DNA of 64,000 bases, taken from positions 14,613,001 to 14,677,000 of the forward strand of contig JAPTOF010000008.1 in assembly GCA_028554755.1 (NCBI GenBank). Direction: 5' to 3'. This document shows, piece after piece, positions 53,601 through 57,900 of this stretch (positions within the stretch are counted from its first letter, which is position 1; every line of letters starts with the position of its first letter). This DNA comes from Cordia subcordata. Lineage: Eukaryota; Streptophyta; Magnoliopsida; Boraginales; Cordiaceae. A program made the position numbers and the translations under genes. Below the pieces are notes generated by a model. The model was not told where the DNA came from. It searched no databases and saw only the letters and a list, made by a program, of their open reading frames with translations.

Positions 53601-56478
53601 TATGGGAAGAGGCTTGAATGAAGATCATGTAGGGATGAGTACTTTGCACTTCCAACTGAGCCAGTTATAAAATGGTAGGATAAAAATATCCAAATTGGCA
53701 TTTCAATATTGTTAGAGTATTTCCTCCCACATGGAAAAATCACAAAGTCTAAGACCACTTAATAAAGATCCTGGGCAACTCCTCCCATTGACCAATTGGT
53801 TTTTAGGATGGAACCCCAGGATTTTTCACATGGTATCAGAGCTCAGGTTATGGGCCAATTATATTTGTTCACGTGTGACCCCACTTCATCCACGTGTGAC
53901 GTTCTAATTTGTTCACGTGTGACCCTTCTTCAATTATCAAATTAGGTCACACGTGAGGGGGAGTGTTAGAGTATTTTCTCCCACATGAAAAAATCACAAA
54001 GTCTAAGACTACTTAATAAAGATCCTGGGTAACTCCTCCCATTGACCAATTGGTTTTTAGGATGGAACCCTAGGATTCTTCACAAATATTAAGTGGGCCG
54101 CCTGGTAAAGGAGGGATTTTGTGAACCCTTGCTTGTTGACAATTCCTGGACGACCATGGAAGTGGAAAGGCGAGGGGCCTTGTATCTTTATACTAGATGT
54201 GTGGGCCATCTTCTGAGATTCAAGAGTTCATGGCCAACCCATGAGAATGGGGCAAGCTATGAAGTGGAGATAGAGAATTTCATTGCTATACGTCATGAAA
54301 TTTTTGGCAAGTCATGAAATCAACTTCATACCCATGAAATTGATGGATGGAGAGTTCAATGGCTATGCCATGAAAATCTAGACGAACTAATGAAATCTGT
54401 TTCGTGTCCATGAAATTGAGATACGAGGCTAGCTCATTTGGGCTTGTACTTAGGCTTGCCCAATTAGCAGTAGGGTTATTTTGTTACTTTCTTTTTAGAA
54501 TTAGGATCTTAGGGGAGTATAAATACTCCTTTTGCTAAAAAACAGAAGTTCTATTGAGATTTACAAATAAATCATATTGGCTTTGCCAATTTCTCCACAT
54601 TTTGCAAGTGAGGCATGTTTGCATTCCTTGGTTGCGCCAAGAATTGATTTTCTTGTCAAGGTATTTTTACTTTGTGACAAATTCCTATTCTTGTTATATC
54701 TTCAATCCCTATTATCTGCATTTCTAGTCCTTCATAGATTAGGGGTTCTGTAGGGATCTATATTCCTAGGGTTCCGCGTCAGGAGGCATCCTTAAAATCA
54801 ACTGCTGGCTACAAATGTGGTTCTTCCCTAAAATCATATTACATTTTATTAGTTCCTTTTATGCACATTTATTTATTTGTCCCGTGAATTGCTTCTATGC
54901 AGATTGATGTGGATATTGGCTCCTCATCTGTAGCAAGGAGTGTCATCAGTCTTGTGCTTGGATATGTTACGAGCATTGTTGTGGATCTTGCTATTCTAAT
55001 AGAGGTTTGTATGTCACTTTACTCTGCCAAAATTCCTCTTTGCAATGATGTGTTCTTCCCCGGGTGGGATCAAGATGCATTTGCTCAAGCTTTGCACTTT
55101 CTGTATTGGCAGTTCATGTAAAGCAGTAAATGGATGGACAAAATAGATACTACTATTATAGATTTTTGCTCCAAACTGTTAAAATTTGTTCTCCTCTGGT
55201 GCTATATTTGACATGATTGTTAAATTCCAGGCAGAAAAAGTTTCATATAAATATTTGTCTGTTTATATTAGCTTATTGGAACTCTGAACTCCTAAAGCAC
55301 TTGGTACTTGTCCAATAGCTCTGGAGTTTGCTACTCCAGAAAGAAACTTCAGAGGAACTTTTACGAACTTAAAGTAATGTTTAACTGAACACCTGACAGC
55401 TCATATAGGCTGCTGTATCCTACAAATTATTTTGACCAAAAAAGGGACTTGGCTAAACACTCTGTTTTTTGGGGATCTGAATACGATGATAACTTTCTCA
55501 ATATCTGGGTAGATGTATTATACATTACAGGTACCACTCGCTTTCCTTGTGCAACACTGATATAGCAGTTCATTCTAATATTAAGGTTTCATCTCTAAGC
55601 CTAATTCTCTTTGATTTAAGGCGAAATTTTCTGGGGCTTCCGTTCGGGTTCGTATAATACTCTCTCATTGAACAAGAATCATTACCCTGTAAGCGTAATT
55701 AGCAACTATTTGCCTTCTAATGTAAATGTATTCTTATTTGGATCTAATGGCTGTTTCCTGTTCGTTAATTTGGAAATTATATCTTAACATCTTATATGAA
55801 AATGTAGCTGGTGATATTAGAAGTCCACATTTCAAGTTTCCATGGTACTCAAATGGAAGTTTTTGATAGTGGTTAGAAACTAACCACCTTGTTATCAGGT
55901 GGGTTGGGGTGCAGGTAGACTTTTATTGAGGTTTTGCTAAATTTCATGATGTTGTACAATACCCTTGTACATAAGGTTAATTTGTTATGCATCTATATCT
56001 GAAGCTCAATTGGCAAACAATCTTTGAGCCCGTAACTACCTTGGATCCGTGGATATCATAGTTAGCTGAATGAACAGAAAAGGAACAGAAAAAGGGAAAC
56101 GGAGAGAGAGGGTTCATAATTCATTTGAATGACAATTTTTAGTGTAGCTTCACCAGAAGGTATTTTCTTATGTTCTTACTAACAATGTATTGGATATATT
56201 TCTTATGCTGTTAAGTCTGCTTGCCTAGTGTCATGCTTCTGAGAATCTTGCTGATTAGATGTATGATTTATTACAAGACAAAGGGTTGATATATCTACCG
56301 TTCTATCTTGGTATTTTCAAGTGTAAATAATTGCCTATTACCATTGATCTCTCAAACTTGACCCTCTACAATCTTTTTGTTGCAGGCGAAAGAAGAGGAA
56401 GAACTCCCGGAATACATTCTTGGAACTGTGAGGCTAAATCGCGTAAGGCCAGATTCTGCTGTACCTTTGGAGGTTTAA
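5623..56478 (+). CDS. EDR2-like PH-START-DUF1336 protein (19 exons; 5' end missing)
   Basis: A plant lipid-binding protein related to ENHANCED DISEASE RESISTANCE 2. Exons: 5623-5688, 13602-13660, 14435-14502, 15758-15883, 19084-19118, 20421-20521, 20597-20692, 22894-22958, 23194-23265, 23608-23778, 29030-29232, 29348-29414, 29607-29782, 30168-30269, 36013-36060, 46726-46869, 46956-47051, 54903-55004, 56386-56478. All introns are GT-AG and every phase matches, giving 1890 nt (629 residues and TAA). Residues 1-22 are the last PH-domain helix, about 105-300 the START domain, and about 400-625 DUF1336/EDR2_C. The START domain holds the stretch [19 protein letters not shown]1336 holds [22 protein letters not shown] and [14 protein letters not shown]. 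The N-terminal PH portion is not in the window. Family knowledge: Arabidopsis EDR2 is a negative regulator of salicylate-dependent cell death and binds phosphoinositides. That this paralogue shares the role is inference. No stop or frameshift is seen, so the gene looks functional. Confidence 0.95.
5681..5873. repeat. 96-bp tandem duplication spanning a splice donor
   Basis: Copy 1 (5681-5776) starts in the last 8 nt of the exon ending at 5688 and includes its donor. Copy 2 (5777-5873) repeats AACAA(C/T)TGGTATGAGCTATA. Both share GCAATAGGACATTGTGATAT and GGAATTAGTGTTA. Copy 1 ends with TAGGGGT, the same 7 bases as the terminus of the hAT element starting at 5867. Confidence 0.9.
6674..7848. 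mobile_element. Non-autonomous hAT-like element inside the copia A LTR
   Basis: Flanked by a perfect 8-bp direct repeat TATTTATA (6666-6673, 7849-7856). Removing the insert restores the LTR sequence seen in the other copy near 12400. Ends are inverted: TAGAGTTATGGCAATGGGG at left, and at right the complement of TAGAGTTGGCAATTGAG. Both ends carry GGGGC/CCCCG-rich tracts, unlike the AT-rich surroundings; the middle is T-rich. No transposase. Confidence 0.85.
9149..10543. mobile_element. PIF/Harbinger-like non-autonomous element in copia A pol
   Basis: Long terminal inverted repeats of about 47 bp: left GGGTATATTTGGTATGACAG, right the complement of AGGTACGTTTGGTATGATGG, both followed by GGAAAGGAAAGGCCATT-like sequence. 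Flanked by TTA at 9146-9148 and 10544-10546, the typical 3-bp PIF/Harbinger target. It interrupts the reverse transcriptase region of copia A. Internal sequence has no transposase. An A-run lies at 10041-10059. Confidence 0.82.
9572..9812. repeat. 64-bp direct repeats within the PIF-like element
   Basis: AAAGGGGGAAAAAGAGTAGG and the following bases through AATAAATGCA occur identically at 9572-9635 and 9749-9812, 177 bp apart. A second short pair (AAAAAGTATAAGAAAATGCA) recurs at a 60-bp spacing near 9432 and 9492. Confidence 0.9.
12824..12983. repeat. Tandem duplication, 80-bp unit
   Basis: Two copies (12824-12903, 12904-12983) starting GAGCTCGGATGGTATTTTCG and containing TTTGAATATCCGGAAAAACA. 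They lie in a segment starting near 12712 with TAGGGTTGGGAATATC, which could be a transposon end. A partner terminus was not found. Confidence 0.88.
12984..13601. other. Intron tail, no feature seen
   Basis: AT-rich intronic DNA leading to the acceptor at 13601. No gene, repeat or RNA supported. Confidence 0.5.
13602..13660 (+). CDS. EDR2-like exon 2: linker after PH domain
   Basis: 59 nt encoding [19 protein letters not shown] plus two bases of the next codon. Donor GTATGC at 13661. It follows a 7.9-kb transposon-filled intron and joins in frame to exon 3. Confidence 0.88.
13661..14434. other. Intron between exons 2 and 3
   Basis: 774 bp. Contains an acceptor-like TCTTTTCAG followed by an open stretch to about 14103, but this cannot be joined without breaking the exon 2-exon 3 frame. 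Confidence 0.6.
14435..14502 (+). CDS. EDR2-like exon 3: basic linker
   Basis: 68 nt, phase 2 in and phase 1 out. Encodes [20 protein letters not shown] and GH, a basic linker between PH and START. Acceptor after a pyrimidine run ending CAAG; donor GTAAGT is consensus. Confidence 0.9.
14503..15757. other. Intron between exons 3 and 4
   Basis: 1255 bp. Around 15030-15075 (TGTTGATTGGTTTTAGGATGGAGCCCC) the text resembles the LTR tail of the TRIM at 53710-54084, so an old relic is possible. Nothing else supported. Confidence 0.45.
15758..15883 (+). CDS. EDR2-like exon 4: linker into START domain
   Basis: 126 nt. Encodes [20 protein letters not shown], an acidic stretch, then WKCVQTVN leading into START. 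Acceptor TTTAG at 15753-15757, donor GTATCT at 15884. Confidence 0.92.
15884..19083. other. 3.2-kb intron between exons 4 and 5
   Basis: No gene or complete mobile element recognised. Around 17900-18130 there is a CCACC/CCATCA-rich stretch with a short open frame of low complexity, not convincing as coding. Confidence 0.5.
19084..19118 (+). CDS. EDR2-like exon 5: 35-nt small exon opening the START domain
   Basis: Completes a glycine codon, then encodes [11 protein letters not shown]. At 35 nt it is the shortest exon, lying between introns of 3.2 and 1.3 kb. Without it the frame is lost, so it must be included. Confidence 0.9.
19119..20420. other. Intron between exons 5 and 6
   Basis: 1.3 kb. 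Contains TACTCCCTCTATTTCAAAGT at 19440, resembling a Stowaway-type end, and GGGAGTA near 20172. The inverted match is too short to call an element. Confidence 0.45.
20421..20521 (+). CDS. EDR2-like exon 6: START domain
   Basis: Encodes [20 protein letters not shown] then [14 protein letters not shown]. The pattern of a strand followed by the helix '[12 protein letters not shown]' is typical of START domains. Acceptor TTCTAG, donor GTATGC. Confidence 0.95.
20597..20692 (+). CDS. EDR2-like exon 7: START domain
   Basis: Encodes [20 protein letters not shown] followed by [11 protein letters not shown]. Separated from exon 6 by only 75 bp, the shortest intron of the gene. Donor GTGAGT. Confidence 0.95.
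21209..21785. mobile_element. 577-bp hAT-like element with GACACGTGTC palindromes
   Basis: Perfect 8-bp target duplication ATTCTCAT at 21201-21208 and 21786-21793. Ends CTATGAAGCA and TGCTTCTTAG are inverted. The left part is packed with GTGTC/GACAC motifs, including the palindrome GTGTCCGACACGTGTCGGACAC near 21249. No transposase. Confidence 0.87.
21880..22290. repeat. Extremely AT-rich low-complexity tract
   Basis: Almost purely A/T, with AATAAATAAATA repeats, in the right half of the outer hAT element. Possibly an expanded microsatellite. Confidence 0.85.
22894..22958 (+). CDS. EDR2-like exon 8: START domain
   Basis: Encodes [20 protein letters not shown] then Y, the most recognisable START strand pair of this family. 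Acceptor TCTGCAG, donor GTATGA. Confidence 0.96.
23194..23265 (+). CDS. EDR2-like exon 9: START domain
   Basis: Encodes [20 protein letters not shown] then KIN. Acceptor TTCAG at 23189-23193, donor GTAAGA at 23266. Confidence 0.95.
23608..23778 (+). CDS. EDR2-like exon 10: C-terminal START domain
   Basis: 57-residue exon containing [26 protein letters not shown] and [14 protein letters not shown]. The last helix, [12 protein letters not shown], continues into exon 11 across a 5.25-kb intron that hosts a hAT transposon. Confidence 0.96.
23779..24815. other. Intron DNA before the large hAT element
   Basis: No gene or repeat recognised between exon 10 and the hAT left terminus. Confidence 0.5.
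24816..28812 (-). mobile_element. 4.0-kb hAT transposon with antisense transposase gene
   Basis: Left end TAGTGTTGTCAAATCGTGAA, right end the complement of CAGTGTTATCGATATCATAC. The first and last 170 bp are full of GAATCG/CGATTC copies in both orientations, the usual subterminal transposase-binding repeats of hAT elements. A transposase gene on the minus strand fills 25303-27838. No convincing 8-bp target duplication is left (ACGGATAC versus CATGCTAT), so the flanks have mutated or been rearranged. It lies in the 5.25-kb intron between exons 10 and 11. Confidence 0.88.
25303..27838 (-). pseudogene. hAT transposase, BED finger to hATC domain, two lesions
   Basis: Would cut and paste the surrounding element. 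The likely start is the second Met at 27811 ([20 protein letters not shown]). In order: a BED zinc finger (CNYCGKSFW then HHLACTHK, about 27720-27640); a DUF659-like RNase-H-fold region ([20 protein letters not shown], then [13 protein letters not shown] and [10 protein letters not shown]); a middle domain (26662-26373); and the hATC dimerisation domain ([35 protein letters not shown], about 25990-25850). The tail is Asp/Glu-rich with a poly-Asp run. Three introns are plausible, near 26372-26282, 26090-26005 and 25596-25530, all GT-AG on the minus strand. Defects: TAG at 26690-26692 in frame where Trp is expected, and a single-base frameshift near 26460. Otherwise open. Confidence 0.87.
28813..29029. 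other. Intron tail before exon 11
   Basis: Short unremarkable intron sequence with a good pyrimidine tract ending CTTTTTCAG. Confidence 0.6.
29030..29232 (+). CDS. EDR2-like exon 11: end of START and acidic linker
   Basis: Encodes [20 protein letters not shown], then a Ser/Asp/Glu-rich linker ([25 protein letters not shown]). Such acidic serine clusters are usually disordered and often casein-kinase-2 targets; the latter is inference. Confidence 0.95.
29348..29414 (+). CDS. EDR2-like exon 12: linker helix
   Basis: Encodes [20 protein letters not shown] and AS. Acceptor TTTCAG, donor GTACTC. Lies between the START and DUF1336 domains. Confidence 0.94.
29607..29782 (+). CDS. EDR2-like exon 13: start of DUF1336, with tandem CAG acceptors
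   Basis: Encodes [20 protein letters not shown] then [20 protein letters not shown], the first conserved block of DUF1336/EDR2_C. The acceptor is a run of three CAG triplets (29604-29612). Starting at 29607, 29610 or 29613 keeps the frame and changes only one or two residues. Donor GTCCTA at 29783 is a weak match to consensus. Confidence 0.94.
29783..30167. other. 385-bp intron between exons 13 and 14
   Basis: Nothing recognised beyond the splice sites. Confidence 0.6.
30168..30269 (+). CDS. EDR2-like exon 14: DUF1336
   Basis: 34 residues including [17 protein letters not shown] and [11 protein letters not shown]. Phase 0 at both ends. Acceptor TATCAG, donor GTAATA. Confidence 0.96.
30270..30623. 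other. Intron start before copia B
   Basis: Intron sequence from the exon 14 donor to the copia B LTR. No feature supported. Confidence 0.5.
30679..30870 (+). repeat. 98-bp tandem duplication within the copia B 5' LTR
   Basis: AGTAGATTATTCT...CAGCACATCT occurs at 30679-30776 and again at 30777-30870 with about ten substitutions. The 3' LTR holds one copy, so the duplication is private to the 5' LTR. Confidence 0.85.
32165..32430 (+). repeat. LTR-like insertion inside copia B
   Basis: A promoter-like stretch (TCTATAAATACATAATG near 32343) with TAGTTAG-type repeats interrupts the pol remnant and looks like a solo LTR of another copia family. Exact ends and a target duplication were not resolved. 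Confidence 0.4.
33119..33202 (+). repeat. 42-bp tandem duplication in RT catalytic region
   Basis: GACATTGTCATTACAGG(A/G)TC through TTTATCTCT(G/A)AA is repeated at 33119-33160 and 33161-33202. It repeats 14 codons ([14 protein letters not shown]), so the strand after YVDD occurs twice. Confidence 0.93.
34858..35728. mobile_element. Mutator-like (MULE) element, 871 bp, fold-back type
   Basis: Perfect 9-bp target duplication ATTTGTAAA at 34849-34857 and 35729-35737, the Mutator hallmark. Left end GGGTAAATTTCACAATAAGT, right end the complement of GAGTCAAATTCAAATAAGTC. Both arms contain several degenerate copies of an AGTCCCTAATGTTT-type unit, in direct orientation on the left and inverted on the right. 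The element could therefore form a long stem. No transposase. Confidence 0.88.
35738..36012. other. Intron sequence before exon 15
   Basis: No feature supported other than the acceptor CTAATTTCAG. Confidence 0.6.
36013..36060 (+). CDS. EDR2-like exon 15: isolated 48-nt DUF1336 exon
   Basis: Encodes [16 protein letters not shown]. It is 48 nt long and phase 0 at both ends, flanked by introns of 5.7 and 10.7 kb, both full of transposons. Acceptor TTTCAG, donor GTACGT. Skipping would be in frame. Confidence 0.93.
36151..36370 (-). repeat. Copia C 3' LTR
   Basis: 220 bp, TGTTAACTTG...CTCTAACA in + orientation. Contains four extra bases (a TTAG repeat) relative to the partner. Confidence 0.92.
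36449..37484 (-). pseudogene. Copia C RT C-terminus and RNase H remnant
   Basis: The continuation of copia C pol beyond the copia D insertion. [20 protein letters not shown] lies next to the insertion, then the catalytic [11 protein letters not shown] (about 37340-37310). A 272-codon open frame follows from 37267: [34 protein letters not shown], and RNase H with [18 protein letters not shown] and HYIREQVVS. Stops before 37267 make it non-functional. The PPT and 3' LTR follow. Confidence 0.88.
37490..37703 (+). repeat. Copia D 5' LTR
   Basis: 214 bp with a TATA-like CTATATATACTGG near 37630. Potential sense promoter within the EDR2-like intron. Confidence 0.94.
38095..42374 (+). pseudogene. 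Copia D gag-pol polyprotein, few lesions
   Basis: Starts at 38095 ([20 protein letters not shown]). Gag runs through [14 protein letters not shown] and a zinc knuckle [14 protein letters not shown] (38951-38992). Protease active site is [12 protein letters not shown] (39101-39136). Then come GAG-pre-integrase [11 protein letters not shown], integrase core ([26 protein letters not shown]), RT ([21 protein letters not shown] near 41400) and RNase H ([32 protein letters not shown]). Defects: TAA at 38215 (Gln expected), a frameshift near 38290-38310, TGA at 39713 (Trp expected), a frameshift in the A-run at 40976-40985, and TAG at 41211 (Gln expected). All catalytic motifs are otherwise readable, so it is a recently dead copy. 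Confidence 0.93.
42369..42582 (+). repeat. Copia D 3' LTR
   Basis: 214 bp, same length as the 5' LTR, with eight substitutions. Confidence 0.94.
42588..45780 (-). pseudogene. Copia C gag, protease, integrase and RT N-terminal remnant
   Basis: Read leftwards: Gag opens [20 protein letters not shown] (about 45770), continues with [20 protein letters not shown] (about 45590) and [13 protein letters not shown]. It then shows a GRGRGK tract, a protease region with the active site degraded to [12 protein letters not shown] (about 44730), a GAG-pre-integrase block ([14 protein letters not shown]), an integrase core ([21 protein letters not shown]) and [17 protein letters not shown]. The RT start is [20 protein letters not shown], then [20 protein letters not shown]. 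It is broken into at least seven frames. The coding region is then cut by copia D at 42587. Confidence 0.87.
46156..46371 (-). repeat. Copia C 5' LTR
   Basis: 216 bp. Its end next to the primer site reads CGTTAAC instead of TGTTAAC, so the canonical terminal dinucleotide is mutated. Confidence 0.9.
46377..46725. other. Intron tail before exon 16
   Basis: A local repeat ATGTTATGTCTAAGTAGTT occurs near 46409 and 46488. Nothing else recognised. Confidence 0.55.
46726..46869 (+). CDS. EDR2-like exon 16: DUF1336
   Basis: 48 residues: [40 protein letters not shown], ending PSIVE. Acceptor TTTCAG, donor GTAACA. This is the core of the EDR2_C domain. Confidence 0.97.
46956..47051 (+). CDS. EDR2-like exon 17: DUF1336
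   Basis: 32 residues: [20 protein letters not shown] then [12 protein letters not shown]. 86-bp intron upstream, 7.85-kb intron downstream. Donor GTACAT. Confidence 0.97.
47052..47663. other. Intron start after exon 17
   Basis: No gene, RNA or element supported. Confidence 0.5.
48207..48399 (+). repeat. Copia E 5' LTR with 14-bp minisatellite
   Basis: Contains four imperfect copies of TATGGTAATAGAGT versus three in the 3' LTR. A TATA-like GTTATAAATAGGG lies near 48328. Confidence 0.93.
48757..52956 (+). pseudogene. Copia E gag-pol remnant
   Basis: Gag in broken frames includes [20 protein letters not shown] (about 49260) and a zinc knuckle [14 protein letters not shown] (about 49520-49560). 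Protease is [11 protein letters not shown] (about 49822-49854). Integrase pieces are [14 protein letters not shown], then [20 protein letters not shown] (50636-50695). RT has [20 protein letters not shown] and [13 protein letters not shown] near 52000. RNase H is a clean 161-codon frame ([20 protein letters not shown], 52471-52956). Many stops, including TGA at 52246 and 52390 where Trp is expected. The DSGASDH protease and Gag text differ from copia D, so this is a separate lineage. Confidence 0.9.
52964..53142 (+). repeat. Copia E 3' LTR
   Basis: 179 bp, three minisatellite copies, followed at once by the AAATG target duplication. Confidence 0.93.
53206..53709. other. Intron DNA between copia E and the TRIM
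   Basis: No supported feature. Confidence 0.5.
53710..53830 (+). repeat. TRIM 5' LTR
   Basis: 121 bp, followed immediately by the primer-binding site. Confidence 0.94.
53871..53960 (+). repeat. CACGTGTGAC repeats in the TRIM interior
   Basis: CACGTGTGAC occurs three times in direct orientation and once inverted (GTCACACGTG). The inverted copy pairs with the direct ones. CACGTG is also a G-box core; whether that matters is unknown. Confidence 0.85.
53964..54084 (+). repeat. TRIM 3' LTR
   Basis: 121 bp, preceded immediately by the purine tract. Confidence 0.94.
54090..54902. other. Intron DNA with LTR-like character before exon 18
   Basis: A TATA-like GTATAAATACTCC (about 54518) and later TAGGGTTCCGCGTCAGGAGG (about 54768) resemble the promoter and tail of a gypsy-type LTR. 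No partner repeat, primer site match or target duplication was found. Confidence 0.35.
54903..55004 (+). CDS. EDR2-like exon 18: DUF1336
   Basis: 34 residues: [20 protein letters not shown] then [15 protein letters not shown] hydrophobic stretch near the C terminus is typical of the family. Acceptor TATGCAG, donor GTTTGT. Confidence 0.97.
55005..56385. other. Last intron, no mobile element seen
   Basis: 1381 bp between exons 18 and 19 with ordinary intron composition. Confidence 0.6.
56386..56478 (+). CDS. EDR2-like final exon: C terminus and stop
   Basis: 30 residues, [20 protein letters not shown] then [10 protein letters not shown], and a TAA stop at 56476-56478. Acceptor GTTGCAG. The 3' UTR follows; no canonical AATAAA was recognised in the next 300 bases, so its end is not fixed. 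Confidence 0.97.
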   Translation, partial: AKEEEELPEYILGTVRLNRVRPDSAVPLEV

Positions 56479-57900
56479 GTTTGCACCATGTCGAAGTTGG
56501 GCAAAATTTTCTGCCAGAAAGGTCAAACTTCTAATTTCACTGGATCATCGTGATACTTTTCAAGACTGTTGGTGAACTGTAGATGGTTGCCATGTCATTC
56601 AAAGATATATCTGTTATACGACAAAGCCTGCGTGTTGTCTTGCTCCTGCGTCCGCTTTTATTCTGTTTTCTTGTATTCTGTGTAAAAATGAGAGGAGAGA
56701 AAATTTGCAGAAAAGATATTTCAAGATGCAGTATAGTGACAGTCAACTAATGTAACTAGTCGTATGGCATTTGTTAACTATACACAATTCTCATGTCTAT
56801 TTCCTAACAGAACTGATCCTATCAATTACAAATCATTCTCGAGGCATTATTGTTTGACACTGTCTATAGATGGTGTACTTCGAATCTTGAATCTTTGAAT
56901 GATTTTAGAAGAATACAGCAACATCATTTTCATGATTTAGCATTTTACAGTCCTGTTATTCGATTCTTTTCCTGTATATACAAGTCTATCTTTGATTTAG
57001 TTCTTTCTACTTGGTAAAATAACTTGTTTGCCTCATCAAGGTGGGTCAAGAGGTTTAGAGGCCTAAAACTAAAAATGCAATAAGAGGCTGGATATATATT
57101 TTATTTTAGATTTATTTCTCTAGTTTCTTGAGATATAAAGTTACTAACTAAATTAACATTTCATCATCAGTTGACGTTATAGCAAATCCATTTATCAAGA
57201 ACTCCGTTTTGAGTCATTTTATAAATTTTACTTCAAATTTATTTATTTTATATTTGTTAAGAATTTATATATTAGAACTTCAATGTTTTCCTTCTTCTTT
57301 TCTTTTTTTGGCCTCTTTGTAAGTTTCAAATAATTAGTCATACTTTCTAATTGATATATTTAAATTCTTTTAATTTACAAAACTAAATTGAAAAACTAGT
57401 AAAATCAAAAATATTTAAAGGTTAAAGCAACGGAAATCTGTATTTGAACGTTTAATAGTAACAATATATCATTTAATGAAAAAATAGTGCTCAACCAAAA
57501 TAGAATGATAGAGATAGAATAAAAGATAGACAGCTATGGGAAGAAATGAATTTTGAAACTTAAAGCACATTTTTTAATTGATAGAAGTAATATTGATGAC
57601 AAATTTGGTGGAGAGAGAATTAAAAAGAAAACAATAGGATTAGATAAAACCATTGATGCCAATTTGGACAGGTAAAAAATTAGAAGATGAAAAAATAGGA
57701 AATTCAAAAAAGTAACCATAGAGTTTTTGACTAATTAGGAGAAAATAAGATTTATTAGGGAATGTGCAGCCTTTTTTGATTTTTTTTGTTAAACATAAAA
57801 TTAAATCTAATGACCTTTTTATATAATTATAATTATATAATATCTAATCATAAAATTTGAAAATTTACCACCCCTGACCTCCGTATTGTAATAGGATCAT
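56479..57900. other. 3' UTR and downstream AT-rich DNA
   Basis: The 3' UTR begins at 56479; its end is not determinable by eye. Beyond about 56800 the sequence is AT-rich with no supported gene. Confidence 0.5.

Larger units (their letters stand above)
53710..54084 (+). mobile_element. TRIM: 375-bp terminal-repeat retrotransposon in miniature
   Basis: Two 121-bp LTRs (53710-53830, 53964-54084), TGTTAGAGTATTT...CTTCACA or TTTTCACA. A perfect tRNA-Met-type primer site TGGTATCAGAGC is at 53831-53842, and a purine tract GTGAGGGGGAG ends at 53963. Perfect target duplication AATAT at 53705-53709 and 54085-54089. The internal 133 bp have no coding capacity. LTRs differ at six positions, all transitions. 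Confidence 0.95.
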
